Position numbers and translations under genes: made by a program. Of a DNA stretch of 64,000 bases, positions 51,513 to 59,533 are shown in pieces (position 1 is the first letter of the stretch; each line of letters starts with the position of its first letter). The stretch covers positions 1-64,000 of the forward strand of contig JAWKVC010000017.1 of assembly GCA_041398245.1 (NCBI GenBank), in the 5' to 3' direction. The notes beneath the pieces were generated by a model, which had not been told where the DNA came from, did not search any database, and worked only from the letters and a program-made list of their open reading frames with translations. Source of the DNA: UBA7672 sp041398245 (GTDB taxonomy: Bacteria > Pseudomonadota > Alphaproteobacteria > Caulobacterales > Hyphomonadaceae).

Positions 51513-52688
51513 ATGAAAGACGTTGCTGTCGTCGCCTACTGCCGCACTGGTATCGCCAAGGCCCAGCGTGGCGCGCTCAACCAGACGCACGGTATCCCCA
51601 TGGCGGCGCACGTCATGCAGAACGCCGTTGCGCGCGCCGGGATCGACGCCGCCGAGATCGAGGATGTGATCCTCGGCTGCGGTCTGCCGGAAGGCGCGAC
51701 TGGTCACAATGTCGCGCGCAATGCGGCGCTCCATGCGGGCTTTGGCGTCGGCGTGCCGGGCATCACGGTCAACCGCTATTGTGGCTCCGGCATTTCGGCC
51801 GCATCCATGCTGGCGACGCGCATCGCAACCGGCGAGATCAAGGCCGGGATCGCTGGCGGCGTCGAAAGCATCAGCCTGGTCCAGTTCAATCTCAACCTGA
51901 ACGGCTTCTTCTACGAACCCCTGCAGCAGGTGATGCCCGCGGTCTGGTGGACGATGAACCAGACAGCCGATTTCGTTGCGCAGAAGTACGGCTTTGCCCG
52001 CGAGGCGCTCGACGCCTACGTGGTCGAAAGCCAGAAGCGCGTCGCCGCCGCGTCGGCCGCTGGCAAGTATGCCGAGGAAATCGTTCCCTTCACCACCACA
52101 ATGAAGGTGTTCGACAAGGCCACTGGCGAAACGCGCGAGCAGGAAGTGACGCTCGACCGCGATGAAGGCCCGCGCCCCGACACGACGCTCGAAGGTCTGG
52201 CCAGGCTCAAGCCGGTCTTCGATGGCGGCACGACGACGGCGGGCAATGCCTCGCAGCTGTCCGACGGCGCCGCGGCGCTGGTGATGATGGAGGCGGACCT
52301 TGCCGCAAAGCGCGGCCTTCCCATTCTCGGCCTTTTCCGGGGGATGCAGCTCGGCGCTGTCCATCCGGAGGAAATGAGCATCGCGATCACGCCGGCCATC
52401 CGGAAACTGATGGCGCACAACGGCCTCAGGATGGACGATATTGACCTCTGGGAGCTGCATGAGGCCTACGCCGTCACGACGCTCTACAACCAGCGTGAGC
52501 TGCAGACGCCGTGGGAGACGACCAACGTCAATGGCGGCGCTGTCGCCCTCGGTCATCCCTATGGGATGTCCGGCGTCCGCTATGTCGGGTCGGCCCTGAT
52601 GGAGCTCGGCCGCCGCAAGGCGAGGAACGCCATTGTCGGGGTGTGCACGGCTGGCGGCATGGCGACGGCGGCCTGGCTCCAACGCTGA
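51513..52688 (+). CDS. Thiolase-family acetyl-CoA acetyltransferase
   Basis: The protein has 391 residues from ATG 51513 (the TTG 18 bases earlier lacks support). Catalytic Cys lies in 'TVNRYCGSGISAASM', His in 'GAVALGHPYGMSG' and the second Cys in 'GVCTAGGMATA', with 'HEAYAV' conserved. The family degrades 3-ketoacyl-CoA or condenses two acetyl-CoA. No beta-oxidation partner is beside it, so degradative or synthetic use cannot be decided. Glm genes precede it. Confidence 0.92.
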   Translation: MKDVAVVAYCRTGIAKAQRGALNQTHGIPMAAHVMQNAVARAGIDAAEIEDVILGCGLPEGATGHNVARNAALHAGFGVGVPGITVNRYCGSGISAASMLATRIATGEIKAGIAGGVESISLVQFNLNLNGFFYEPLQQVMPAVWWTMNQTADFVAQKYGFAREALDAYVVESQKRVAAASAAGKYAEEIVPFTTTMKVFDKATGETREQEVTLDRDEGPRPDTTLEGLARLKPVFDGGTTTAGNASQLSDGAAALVMMEADLAAKRGLPILGLFRGMQLGAVHPEEMSIAITPAIRKLMAHNGLRMDDIDLWELHEAYAVTTLYNQRELQTPWETTNVNGGAVALGHPYGMSGVRYVGSALMELGRRKARNAIVGVCTAGGMATAAWLQR

Positions 52689-52774
52689 GACGCCATCCGG
52701 TTTCGCTTTACATACGCCCGCGCTGCGGCAATCCTCGCCGTCAGGGTCAGATGCTTCGTGCGCGGGAGACGCAG

Positions 52775-53806
52775 ATGAAAGCGTGGGGCCTCATTCTTTC
52801 CGCTCTGGTCCTTGTGTGTACGGGATGCGTGTGTACGGGCTGCGCCGCGACGGTTTCGGCGCGCCCGCCCGACCCCGACATGCAGATCAGCCCAAGGCTG
52901 CCTGATCCGCCGAACTTCGACCGGGCTGGCGTTGATGTCATCCGCGGCTTCTTCGCGCCCGGCCGCCAGCCTGACGGCAATACGGTGATCCTTGCCTCTG
53001 CCGGCGGTCTCATCGTGTTCGACACGGGCCGCCACGCCGACCATGCACAGAAGATCGCCGATATCGCCCGGTCACACGATGCGCCTGTCCTCGCAATCAT
53101 CAATTCGCACTGGCACCTCGACCATATCAGCGGAAACATCCCGCTCCGAAAGATGTGGCCCGGCGCAACCGTCTATTCCAACGATGCGGCGTTGACGGAT
53201 GCGCTGGGCTCCTTCCTTGCGCGCGGTCTTGAATCAAACCGGACGATGGCGGCCGACCCCGCAACGCCGCCGGCTCTGGCTGACGATCTGCGCGGAGACA
53301 TCGTGACGGTGGAGCAGGGCGCATTGCTCCATCCCGGCATCTCCGTTGAAGGTCCCGTCACGCTCAACATTGCAGGCCGCGTCTTGCAGCTTCACACAGC
53401 CAGCGCGGCGAGCGCCGGCGACATCTGGCTCTACGACCCAGCCGCCAGGTTGATCGCGTCCGGCGATCTCGTGACCCTTCCCGCGCCGTTTCTCGACACG
53501 GCCTGTCCGGCCAAGTGGAGCGCCGCGCTCGAGGACGTATTGGCCCAGCCATTTGAGCGGCTTGTCCCCGGCCATGGCCGCGAGATGACCCGAGCCGACG
53601 TCATGCTCTATCGCGATGCGTTCAACGCCTTGCTCCGGTGCGCTGCCAGCGACGCCGAAGCCTCCGCCTGCGCCGAAGCCTGGGCCGGTTCCATTGGCTC
53701 GCTGCTCGACGACCAGTCGGGCGATGCCGTCGCAGCTAAGGCGTATGCGGGATACTATGCCGGTCTTCTGCGCCAGCCCGGCGCCCGCCCGGTCTGGTGC
53801 GCCTGA
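52775..53806 (+). CDS. Metallo-beta-lactamase-fold lipoprotein with one missing zinc ligand
   Basis: The protein has 343 residues from ATG 52775. The signal peptide runs into two successive lipobox-like segments (VCTGC-VCTGC) made by a 15-bp tandem duplication at 52814-52843. The MBL fold has the HxHxDH motif in 'INSHWHLDHISGN' near residue 110, 'ASGDLVTLP' and a late His in 'VPGHGREM'. The usual third-site 'GHTxGD' is instead 'ASAASAGDIW', so one ligand His is replaced. A mono-zinc or altered-metal enzyme, or a non-hydrolytic protein, is possible. The substrate is unknown. Confidence 0.82.
   Translation: MKAWGLILSALVLVCTGCVCTGCAATVSARPPDPDMQISPRLPDPPNFDRAGVDVIRGFFAPGRQPDGNTVILASAGGLIVFDTGRHADHAQKIADIARSHDAPVLAIINSHWHLDHISGNIPLRKMWPGATVYSNDAALTDALGSFLARGLESNRTMAADPATPPALADDLRGDIVTVEQGALLHPGISVEGPVTLNIAGRVLQLHTASAASAGDIWLYDPAARLIASGDLVTLPAPFLDTACPAKWSAALEDVLAQPFERLVPGHGREMTRADVMLYRDAFNALLRCAASDAEASACAEAWAGSIGSLLDDQSGDAVAAKAYAGYYAGLLRQPGARPVWCA
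52814..52843 (+). repeat. 15-bp tandem duplication encoding a doubled lipobox
   Basis: gtgtgtacgggatgc and gtgtgtacgggctgc stand back to back, differing at one base. They encode Val-Cys-Thr-Gly-Cys twice, so the lipoprotein has two consecutive candidate lipidation Cys. Confidence 0.8.
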
Positions 53807-53876
53807 GGCTTCGCGCCGCGCGCCGTCAAGCGCCGAATTCACTTGTTGGAAACCTGGCGGCCCCTTACCTTGCCAA

Positions 53877-54046
53877 CTGGCGGTAAGCTGCAGCGTTCGA
53901 ACGGCATCACATTCCGTCGACCGTACATTTCTGTTCGGGAGCTGGCTCTGGCGGGGACCGTGGTCCCCATCATCTGGCGCCCACCTGGCTTGCTGGGTCG
54001 AACGGGAATGCAAACGCTCGTACGGCGCATGGTGGCCCCGCCAACC
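53877..54046 (+). ncRNA. ssrS: Probable 6S RNA (ssrS), ends approximate
   Basis: The 266-base gap before the 5-formyl-THF cyclo-ligase gene folds as a long interrupted rod: TGGCGG (53878-53883) with CCGCCA (54038-54043), AGCGTT (53892-53897) with AACGCT (54013-54018), CATTCC plus CGACC (53910-53922) with GGTCG plus GGAATG (53996-54010), and GGGGACC/GGTCCCC near the tip. The -35 TTGTTG (53843) and -10-like TACCTT (53866) would start transcription near 53878. 6S RNA genes lie upstream of this cyclo-ligase in many Proteobacteria. 6S RNA mimics an open promoter and holds the sigma-70 RNA polymerase in stationary phase. Fold and position support it; no alignment was possible. Confidence 0.65.
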
Positions 54047-54072
54047 TTTCCTTTCCACACTGCTCATGCCGG

Positions 54073-54702
54073 ATGGCGCGGGCCCGGATGGAGCGCGCGA
54101 CCCTGACCGATTCAGCCGAGATCATCGAACAGAAGGCCATCCTGCGCGGCCACATGCAGGAGATCCGCGCCGAAGCCGCCGCGCGGGATCCCGATGCCGG
54201 CGCCAGGCTGGCCGCGCGCTTCCCCGTGAAGCTGTTCGAACGCTATGGCCCGGTCGTCGCCGGCACGCTCGCCATCCGCGATGAACTTGATGCAGCGCCG
54301 CTCCTGGCGCGTCTCGCGAGCCTTGGCGCACGCATCGTCCTGCCGCGCGTTGAAGCCGATGGCGAGATGACCTTCCGCGACAGTTCCGAAGCCTCACTCG
54401 AAAAAGGGCCTTTCGGCCTCACCCAGCCCACGGACAAGGCCGAGGTCGTGCGGCCCAATCTCGTCCTTGCGCCCCTGCTGGCGTTCGACCTGCGCGGCCG
54501 GCGGCTCGGCTATGGCAAGGGACATTACGATCGCGCAATCGCGCGGCTGCGCGCGACCGGCCGCGTGTTCTATCTTGGCCTTGCCTATGCCCAGCAGCAG
54601 GTCGATGCGGTTCCCGTCGAACGCCATGATCTCCTGCTCGATTGGGTCGAGACGCCGCTCAACTCCATTCCGCTGTTCCTCGGTCAGGCGGTCAGCCGCT
54701 GA
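54073..54702 (+). CDS. 5-formyltetrahydrofolate cyclo-ligase
   Basis: The protein has 209 residues (ATG 54073 or 54088). The enzyme converts 5-formyl-THF to methenyl-THF with ATP. Motifs seen are 'VLPRVEADGEMTFRD', 'VLAPLLAFDLRGRRLGYGKGHYDRAI' (about residues 135-160, position only; GYGKGHYDR binds folate) and 'LDWVETPLNSIP'. The gene follows the probable 6S RNA, the arrangement known for E. coli ssrS-ygfA. No good ribosome site separates the two start choices. Confidence 0.9.
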   Translation: MARARMERATLTDSAEIIEQKAILRGHMQEIRAEAAARDPDAGARLAARFPVKLFERYGPVVAGTLAIRDELDAAPLLARLASLGARIVLPRVEADGEMTFRDSSEASLEKGPFGLTQPTDKAEVVRPNLVLAPLLAFDLRGRRLGYGKGHYDRAIARLRATGRVFYLGLAYAQQQVDAVPVERHDLLLDWVETPLNSIPLFLGQAVSR

Positions 54703-54816
54703 AGAAGCGGTAACCCTCTCAGGGGCATGTTCTTGCGCGGTTCCGTGCTTGACCCCTGCGGGCGGCGCGGGCGAGCATTCCATCAGCTACGGCTGGGTTG
54801 CAGGGAGGAGAGCCGC

Positions 54817-57222
54817 GTGAGCGATAAGGGCGAGAACAGGCTGGGCAAGGTCGTCCGTGCGGCGCTGCTGACATCCCTTGCCGCCGCAAGTCTTGCGGCC
54901 TGCGCTGGCGGAGGAGGCGGTGGATCGCCTCCCGGCCCGCCGCCGCCGATCCTGCCGCCGCCGCCACCCCCGCCGCCGCCTCCGCCCCCACCGCCGCCGC
55001 CTCCACCCCCGCCGCCGAGCTTCTTCGAGACGCCGGAATACGACGGCACCTACTTCAATGGGGATCCGCCTACCGTCACCGATCTGATCGGCGCTTCGAC
55101 GGCCTATTCGCAGGGCGCGACCGGGCAGGGCATCGTGGTCGCGGTCATCGACACCAATGTCGACACGACGATCAGCGAACTGGATGGCCAGCTCGCCGGA
55201 ACGCATGATGTGTGTGCAACTGCCGCCGCAGGCTGCGGTGGTATCGCGCGATCAGCTACAGATATCGATACGGACGGTCATGGCACCATGGTCGCCAGCG
55301 TCATCGTGGCGAAGAAGGACGGTGTCGGCATGCACGGCGTCGCCTACGAAGCCAAGGTCCTGAGCATTCGCGCTGACCGGCCCGGCACATGCCAGGAGAC
55401 CGGCGAAGACGAAGGGTGCCGGTTCAATGACTCGGCGCTGATAACGGCGATCAACTACGCCGTCGCCAATGGCGCCAAGGTGATCAACATGTCGCTGGGC
55501 GGCGATGGAGCAATCTCCACCAACCTGCGCAACGCAATCATCTCGGCCACCAATCAGGGCGTGCTGTTCACGATCGCCGCCGGCAATGAAGGCGCTGCTC
55601 CTACCGCCACCGATCCGGCCAAAGGCACGGTTCCATCCGAACCTGCAATTGTGGCGGGCGATTCCGCTGTGAATGGGCGCGTTGTTGCTGTCGGCGCCGT
55701 CGATCGCAATGGCAACATGCCGACCTTCTCCAATCGCGCCGGCCCCACCGCGAACTTCTACCTGTTGGCGCCGGGCGCGGGCATCGTGCTTGCGGGCGTC
55801 GATGACAATGTGCGCAATCCATCCAATCCCACGTGCGGGCCTGGTGTCTCTTCTCCCTGCAACGACACCGACGACGAGGGTGACTACTGGACCGGTTCGG
55901 GCACGTCCTTCGCGGCGCCCGCTGTCGCCGGTGCGCTGGCGCTGATGCTCGACCTGTTCCCGAACCTCACGCCTGAAGCCGCGTTGCAGATCCTGCTCGA
56001 CACCGCCGACGACTATGTGACGACAACGCCCGACGCCGTGCTCGGCATCACGGCGGGTGTTGGAACCGACAGCGTCGGCGGTCGCGGCATCATGAATCTC
56101 GTCGCGGCTTTCTCGCCTCAGGGTACGACGACGCTCAGCTTCGATGGCAAGATCGTTCAGCTGGCCGAGGCGCTGGGCCCGGCCAGCGGCGCGCTCGGCG
56201 ACTGGGCCGAGAATTCGGGCGCGTTCAACGATATCGTCTTCCAGGACCGCTACATGCGGGGTTTCCGCATCGACAATACCCGCATGATAGCCGGCCGTGC
56301 GCCGTTCAACGATTTCGGCACGCGCGCCGAATACGCCCGCGGCCACGCCCGGGGCGTCGCGATGGGTCCGGCGCAGCTGACATGGTTCAATGCGCCGGCG
56401 CCGATCTACGATCCGCGCTATCCGTGGATGGAGGCGCCGGACGCCACCTTCCAGCTCAGCTATTCGATGGGCGATTCCAATATCGCACTCGGACGCGGCG
56501 GCGGGCCACAGCGCCTGACGCCCGGCCTCATGCTGCTGGATGACGTGTCGGGTCCGACCCAGCTTGGCTCGGGCGATTCATGGACCAGCGTCTCGCACGC
56601 CTTCGGTCTGGTCACGCTCGATGCGCGCACATCCGAAGGCCGCGGGCGGTCATCGTCCAGCATCGGCGTTGGCGGCGGCGGCGATGGCTGGGCCGTGCGT
56701 CTCGGCTATGCGGCGCTGCGCGATGATGTCACCGCGCTTGGCGGCACGATGCAGAGCCGTTTTGGCGGCGAGGACGAAACCCGGATGACCGCCGTCAGCC
56801 TCGAAGGCGCGGCCGATCTGGGCGACTGGCGTCTGTCCGGCGCGATGGAGGCGGCCGAGCCGCGGCTCAAGGGCCTCGACATCAACGGTCTCTGGACCAG
56901 CAGCTGGACGCTCAGCGCCCAGCATCCGTTCGCCGGCGGCGTGCTGCGTTTCAGCGCCGCCCAGCCGCGCCGGGCCGAAGGCGGCGAGCTCTCCTTCCGG
57001 GCGCCGATCGAGATCACGAAGTCGGGCCGGCTGATCTATGAGGACCGGTTCGCCGGACTGACGCCCTCCGGCCGCGAAGTCGACTTCGAGGCGGCCTGGA
57101 TGGTTCCGCTCGGCGACATGACGACGCTGGAAACGGCGATCGCGCTGGCGACGCAGCCCAACCATGTGGAAGACGCCAGCGACGCGTCAGCCTTCTGGAT
57201 CAGCGTGCGTCACGCCTGGTAG
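54817..57222 (+). CDS. Subtilisin-like (S8) serine protease lipoprotein with a polyproline tether and a barrel-like C-terminus
   Basis: The protein has 801 residues from GTG 54817 (GGGAGGAG upstream). The lipobox 'LAAC' is followed by a Gly-rich stretch and a run of 21 consecutive prolines written with all four Pro codons. The peptidase domain has Asp in 'VAVIDTNVDTT', His in 'DTDGHGTMVAS' and Ser in 'SGTSFAAPAVAGALAL'. The region after about residue 430 is beta-rich and ends 'SAFWISVRHAW', a Trp-terminated strand like autotransporter or outer membrane barrels, so self-insertion is possible. The role may be surface proteolysis or passenger release. The length (400 residues of tail) exceeds plain subtilases. 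Confidence 0.88.
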   Translation: MSDKGENRLGKVVRAALLTSLAAASLAACAGGGGGGSPPGPPPPILPPPPPPPPPPPPPPPPPPPPPSFFETPEYDGTYFNGDPPTVTDLIGASTAYSQGATGQGIVVAVIDTNVDTTISELDGQLAGTHDVCATAAAGCGGIARSATDIDTDGHGTMVASVIVAKKDGVGMHGVAYEAKVLSIRADRPGTCQETGEDEGCRFNDSALITAINYAVANGAKVINMSLGGDGAISTNLRNAIISATNQGVLFTIAAGNEGAAPTATDPAKGTVPSEPAIVAGDSAVNGRVVAVGAVDRNGNMPTFSNRAGPTANFYLLAPGAGIVLAGVDDNVRNPSNPTCGPGVSSPCNDTDDEGDYWTGSGTSFAAPAVAGALALMLDLFPNLTPEAALQILLDTADDYVTTTPDAVLGITAGVGTDSVGGRGIMNLVAAFSPQGTTTLSFDGKIVQLAEALGPASGALGDWAENSGAFNDIVFQDRYMRGFRIDNTRMIAGRAPFNDFGTRAEYARGHARGVAMGPAQLTWFNAPAPIYDPRYPWMEAPDATFQLSYSMGDSNIALGRGGGPQRLTPGLMLLDDVSGPTQLGSGDSWTSVSHAFGLVTLDARTSEGRGRSSSSIGVGGGGDGWAVRLGYAALRDDVTALGGTMQSRFGGEDETRMTAVSLEGAADLGDWRLSGAMEAAEPRLKGLDINGLWTSSWTLSAQHPFAGGVLRFSAAQPRRAEGGELSFRAPIEITKSGRLIYEDRFAGLTPSGREVDFEAAWMVPLGDMTTLETAIALATQPNHVEDASDASAFWISVRHAW

Positions 57223-57232
57223 AGCCTGTCGT

Positions 57233-59278
57233 TTATTCCGGCGTGCGGCGGAAGCTGTCCGTGCGGCGCGCGCGGCGCATGGCGCGGCGAACCGCTAGAC
57301 CCATGCGCTGCATCGGACGGCTGCGGCGCACCGGCGCCAGACGGCGGACTTCCGTGGTGCCGCGCCGCGCCAGTTCTTCCGCGCGGCGCACGATGGCCGG
57401 CTGTTTCAGGTCTTCCGGCGTCGCATAGAGCAGCCAGGAGATCGATCCCTTACGGGCGACGCCCGAAACCTGCCGCGCGATCAGCGGCGCGAACAGCAGC
57501 ACCAGACCCATGGGCAGGTTCTGCAGCAGGAAGGTCGGCGAGATCGCAAGCGAAGCGAGCAGCAGCAGCGCGCCGAAGATCACGTGCTGGATGTAGTGCC
57601 GCATCAGATCGCTCCACGCGAAGCCATTGCGGTCGCGCACCTGCGGGCGCCAGCCGCCATCGACGCCCATCAGGGTCGAGAGGATCGACCCGGCATGGTT
57701 CATGAACACGATCGGCGCCAGCAGCATCGTCATGCCGAGATCGCAGACCACGTTGACAAGGAAGCGCGGGGAACGGTCCCAGCCCGGCAATTTGCCGAAC
57801 GCCCACAACACGACGGATAGCCATTTGGGCGATGTCAGCACGAGGGCGAGGATCGCCACCAGCCTCACGCTGGCATAGGGATCGGCCGCCGTCGCGGCGA
57901 TGGTCTCGGTCTCGAAGAACTTGGCGTTGGCCGCGATCAGCACGCCGCATACGACGAAGCTGAGCCACAGCAGGCCCGACACATAGCCCATCAGGTTGGC
58001 GGCGATGTGGACCTTGGACAGCCAGTCGAAGCCCCGCGCGAGCAGGATCTGCACCTGCTGGATGTTGCCCTGCGCCCAGCGGCGGTCGCGCGCGGCCAGG
58101 TCGACGATGGTCGGCGGCGTTTCTTCATAGCTGCCTTTGATGTCGCCCGCGATTTCCACGCGCCAGCCGGCGCGGCGCAGCAGAGCGGCTTCGACGAAGT
58201 CGTGGCTCAGGATCTTGCCGCCCAGCGGTTCCTTGCCCGGCAGGTCGGGCAGGGCGGCGTGCGCTGCAAACGGCGCCAGACGGATAATGGCGTTGTGGCC
58301 CCAGAAATTGCCGGCCCCGCCGGACCACCAGCTCAGGCCCGCGCCGAACAGCCCGCCGTGCGAGCGCAGCGCCAGCTGTTGCAGGCGCGCCGAATAGGTG
58401 CGGGCGCCGACGATGATCGGCAGCGTCTGGATCAGCGCCGTGCGCGGCCGGGCGTCCATGCGGCGCACCAGCTCCAGCATGGCCTCGGGCGCGACGAAGC
58501 TGTCGGCGTCGAGTTCCAGCATGTATTCGTAGCGGCCGCCCCAGCGCTGGACGAAATCGTTGATATTGCCCTGCTTCTTCTGGGAGTTCTCGCGGCGGCG
58601 GCGATACCAGAACGGCTCGTCCGGGCGGCGGCGGATCAGGTCCTGGATCGCCTGTTCCTCGATCTCGACGAGGGCAGGGTCCATGGTGTCGGAGATGAAG
58701 AAGATCTCGAAGCCTTTCTCGGCGTCGATGTCTCTCAGCGAATCCCACATCGCCTCGGCCGCCGCGATGACCTTCGTCGGCTTCTCCTGATAGATCGGGA
58801 TGATGATGGCGGTGAGGCTGCCCTTGCCGGATGGCTTCTTCGACAGCGGCGGCGGCTTCGGCGTGGTCAGCAGCACCAGCGTGCCGGCCGCGCCCGTGAA
58901 GGCGGCGATGCCGAGATAGCAGAAGTTGAACGCGAAGAGGCCGACGGCCAGCCATTCCAGCGCGTTGATCCCGCCCGCCGAAAAGCCGGACAGCATGGCC
59001 TGCGCGGCCAGCGCCGTCGTGATCACGGAACAGCCGAAGATGACGAGAAAACGCCAGCGGCCGTCGGTTTCCGGTTCGGGCTTGGAGCGTTTGGTCGCCA
59101 GCGGCTGGGCCGGCATCTCCAGACGCTGTTCAGGCGGGCGGCGGGCGAAGCCGACGTCGGAGCCGATGTAGGAGGTCCGCGCGCTGGTCGGGTTCCCCTC
59201 CGGGGAGGTGGCTGGAACTGACGTATGCGCTGCGGCTTGCGGGGCCGGCCCGTCGATCGTTTTCAACTGCACGCTCAA
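57233..59278 (-). CDS. opgH: Glucans biosynthesis glucosyltransferase
   Basis: The protein has 681 residues, starting at TTG 59278 (AGGGG upstream). OpgH (MdoH) builds osmoregulated periplasmic glucan chains from UDP-glucose. The N-terminal 70 residues are Pro/Ala-rich, then membrane helices appear (about 85-105, 115-140) before the GT2 domain, with 'IIIPIYQEKPTKVIAA', the DXD-type 'MLELDADSFVAPEAM' and the (Q/R)xxRW 'RDRRWAQGN'. Five or six further helices follow (from about 420). opgG is not adjacent. GalU in this window supplies the donor. Confidence 0.93.
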   Translation of the reverse strand: MSVQLKTIDGPAPQAAAHTSVPATSPEGNPTSARTSYIGSDVGFARRPPEQRLEMPAQPLATKRSKPEPETDGRWRFLVIFGCSVITTALAAQAMLSGFSAGGINALEWLAVGLFAFNFCYLGIAAFTGAAGTLVLLTTPKPPPLSKKPSGKGSLTAIIIPIYQEKPTKVIAAAEAMWDSLRDIDAEKGFEIFFISDTMDPALVEIEEQAIQDLIRRRPDEPFWYRRRRENSQKKQGNINDFVQRWGGRYEYMLELDADSFVAPEAMLELVRRMDARPRTALIQTLPIIVGARTYSARLQQLALRSHGGLFGAGLSWWSGGAGNFWGHNAIIRLAPFAAHAALPDLPGKEPLGGKILSHDFVEAALLRRAGWRVEIAGDIKGSYEETPPTIVDLAARDRRWAQGNIQQVQILLARGFDWLSKVHIAANLMGYVSGLLWLSFVVCGVLIAANAKFFETETIAATAADPYASVRLVAILALVLTSPKWLSVVLWAFGKLPGWDRSPRFLVNVVCDLGMTMLLAPIVFMNHAGSILSTLMGVDGGWRPQVRDRNGFAWSDLMRHYIQHVIFGALLLLASLAISPTFLLQNLPMGLVLLFAPLIARQVSGVARKGSISWLLYATPEDLKQPAIVRRAEELARRGTTEVRRLAPVRRSRPMQRMGLAVRRAMRRARRTDSFRRTPE

Positions 59279-59533
59279 GCACCCCTTGAGACTTCAACGC
59301 TTGGGGACGGCGTGCCGTACCGTACCCTTGCTCCCCAGCGGTCGCGGCCGCCTCACCATTGAAAGTGTGGCCGTTACTGAGCCGGCCGTATAACACGGCT
59401 CAATGGGGATGAGGCCACCCCTGACCCCTTCAAACACCAAATTGCCAGCGAATTAATCACTTGACTCGTGCAGCAATCGCGCACTGCAGGGTTAATCGGC
59501 TGAAAACGCTGGGGAAGATCGTGCGATTCCGCC

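Noticed and set aside
53820..54072. SRP (4.5S) RNA or tmRNA as the identity of the gap before the cyclo-ligase
   Set aside because: The SRP GGAAGGAAGCA-type loop and tRNA-like ends of tmRNA are absent; 6S fits the fold and the position better.
58007..59221. A 404-residue plus-strand frame antisense to opgH
   Set aside because: opgH carries all GT2 motifs; the antisense frame shows none.
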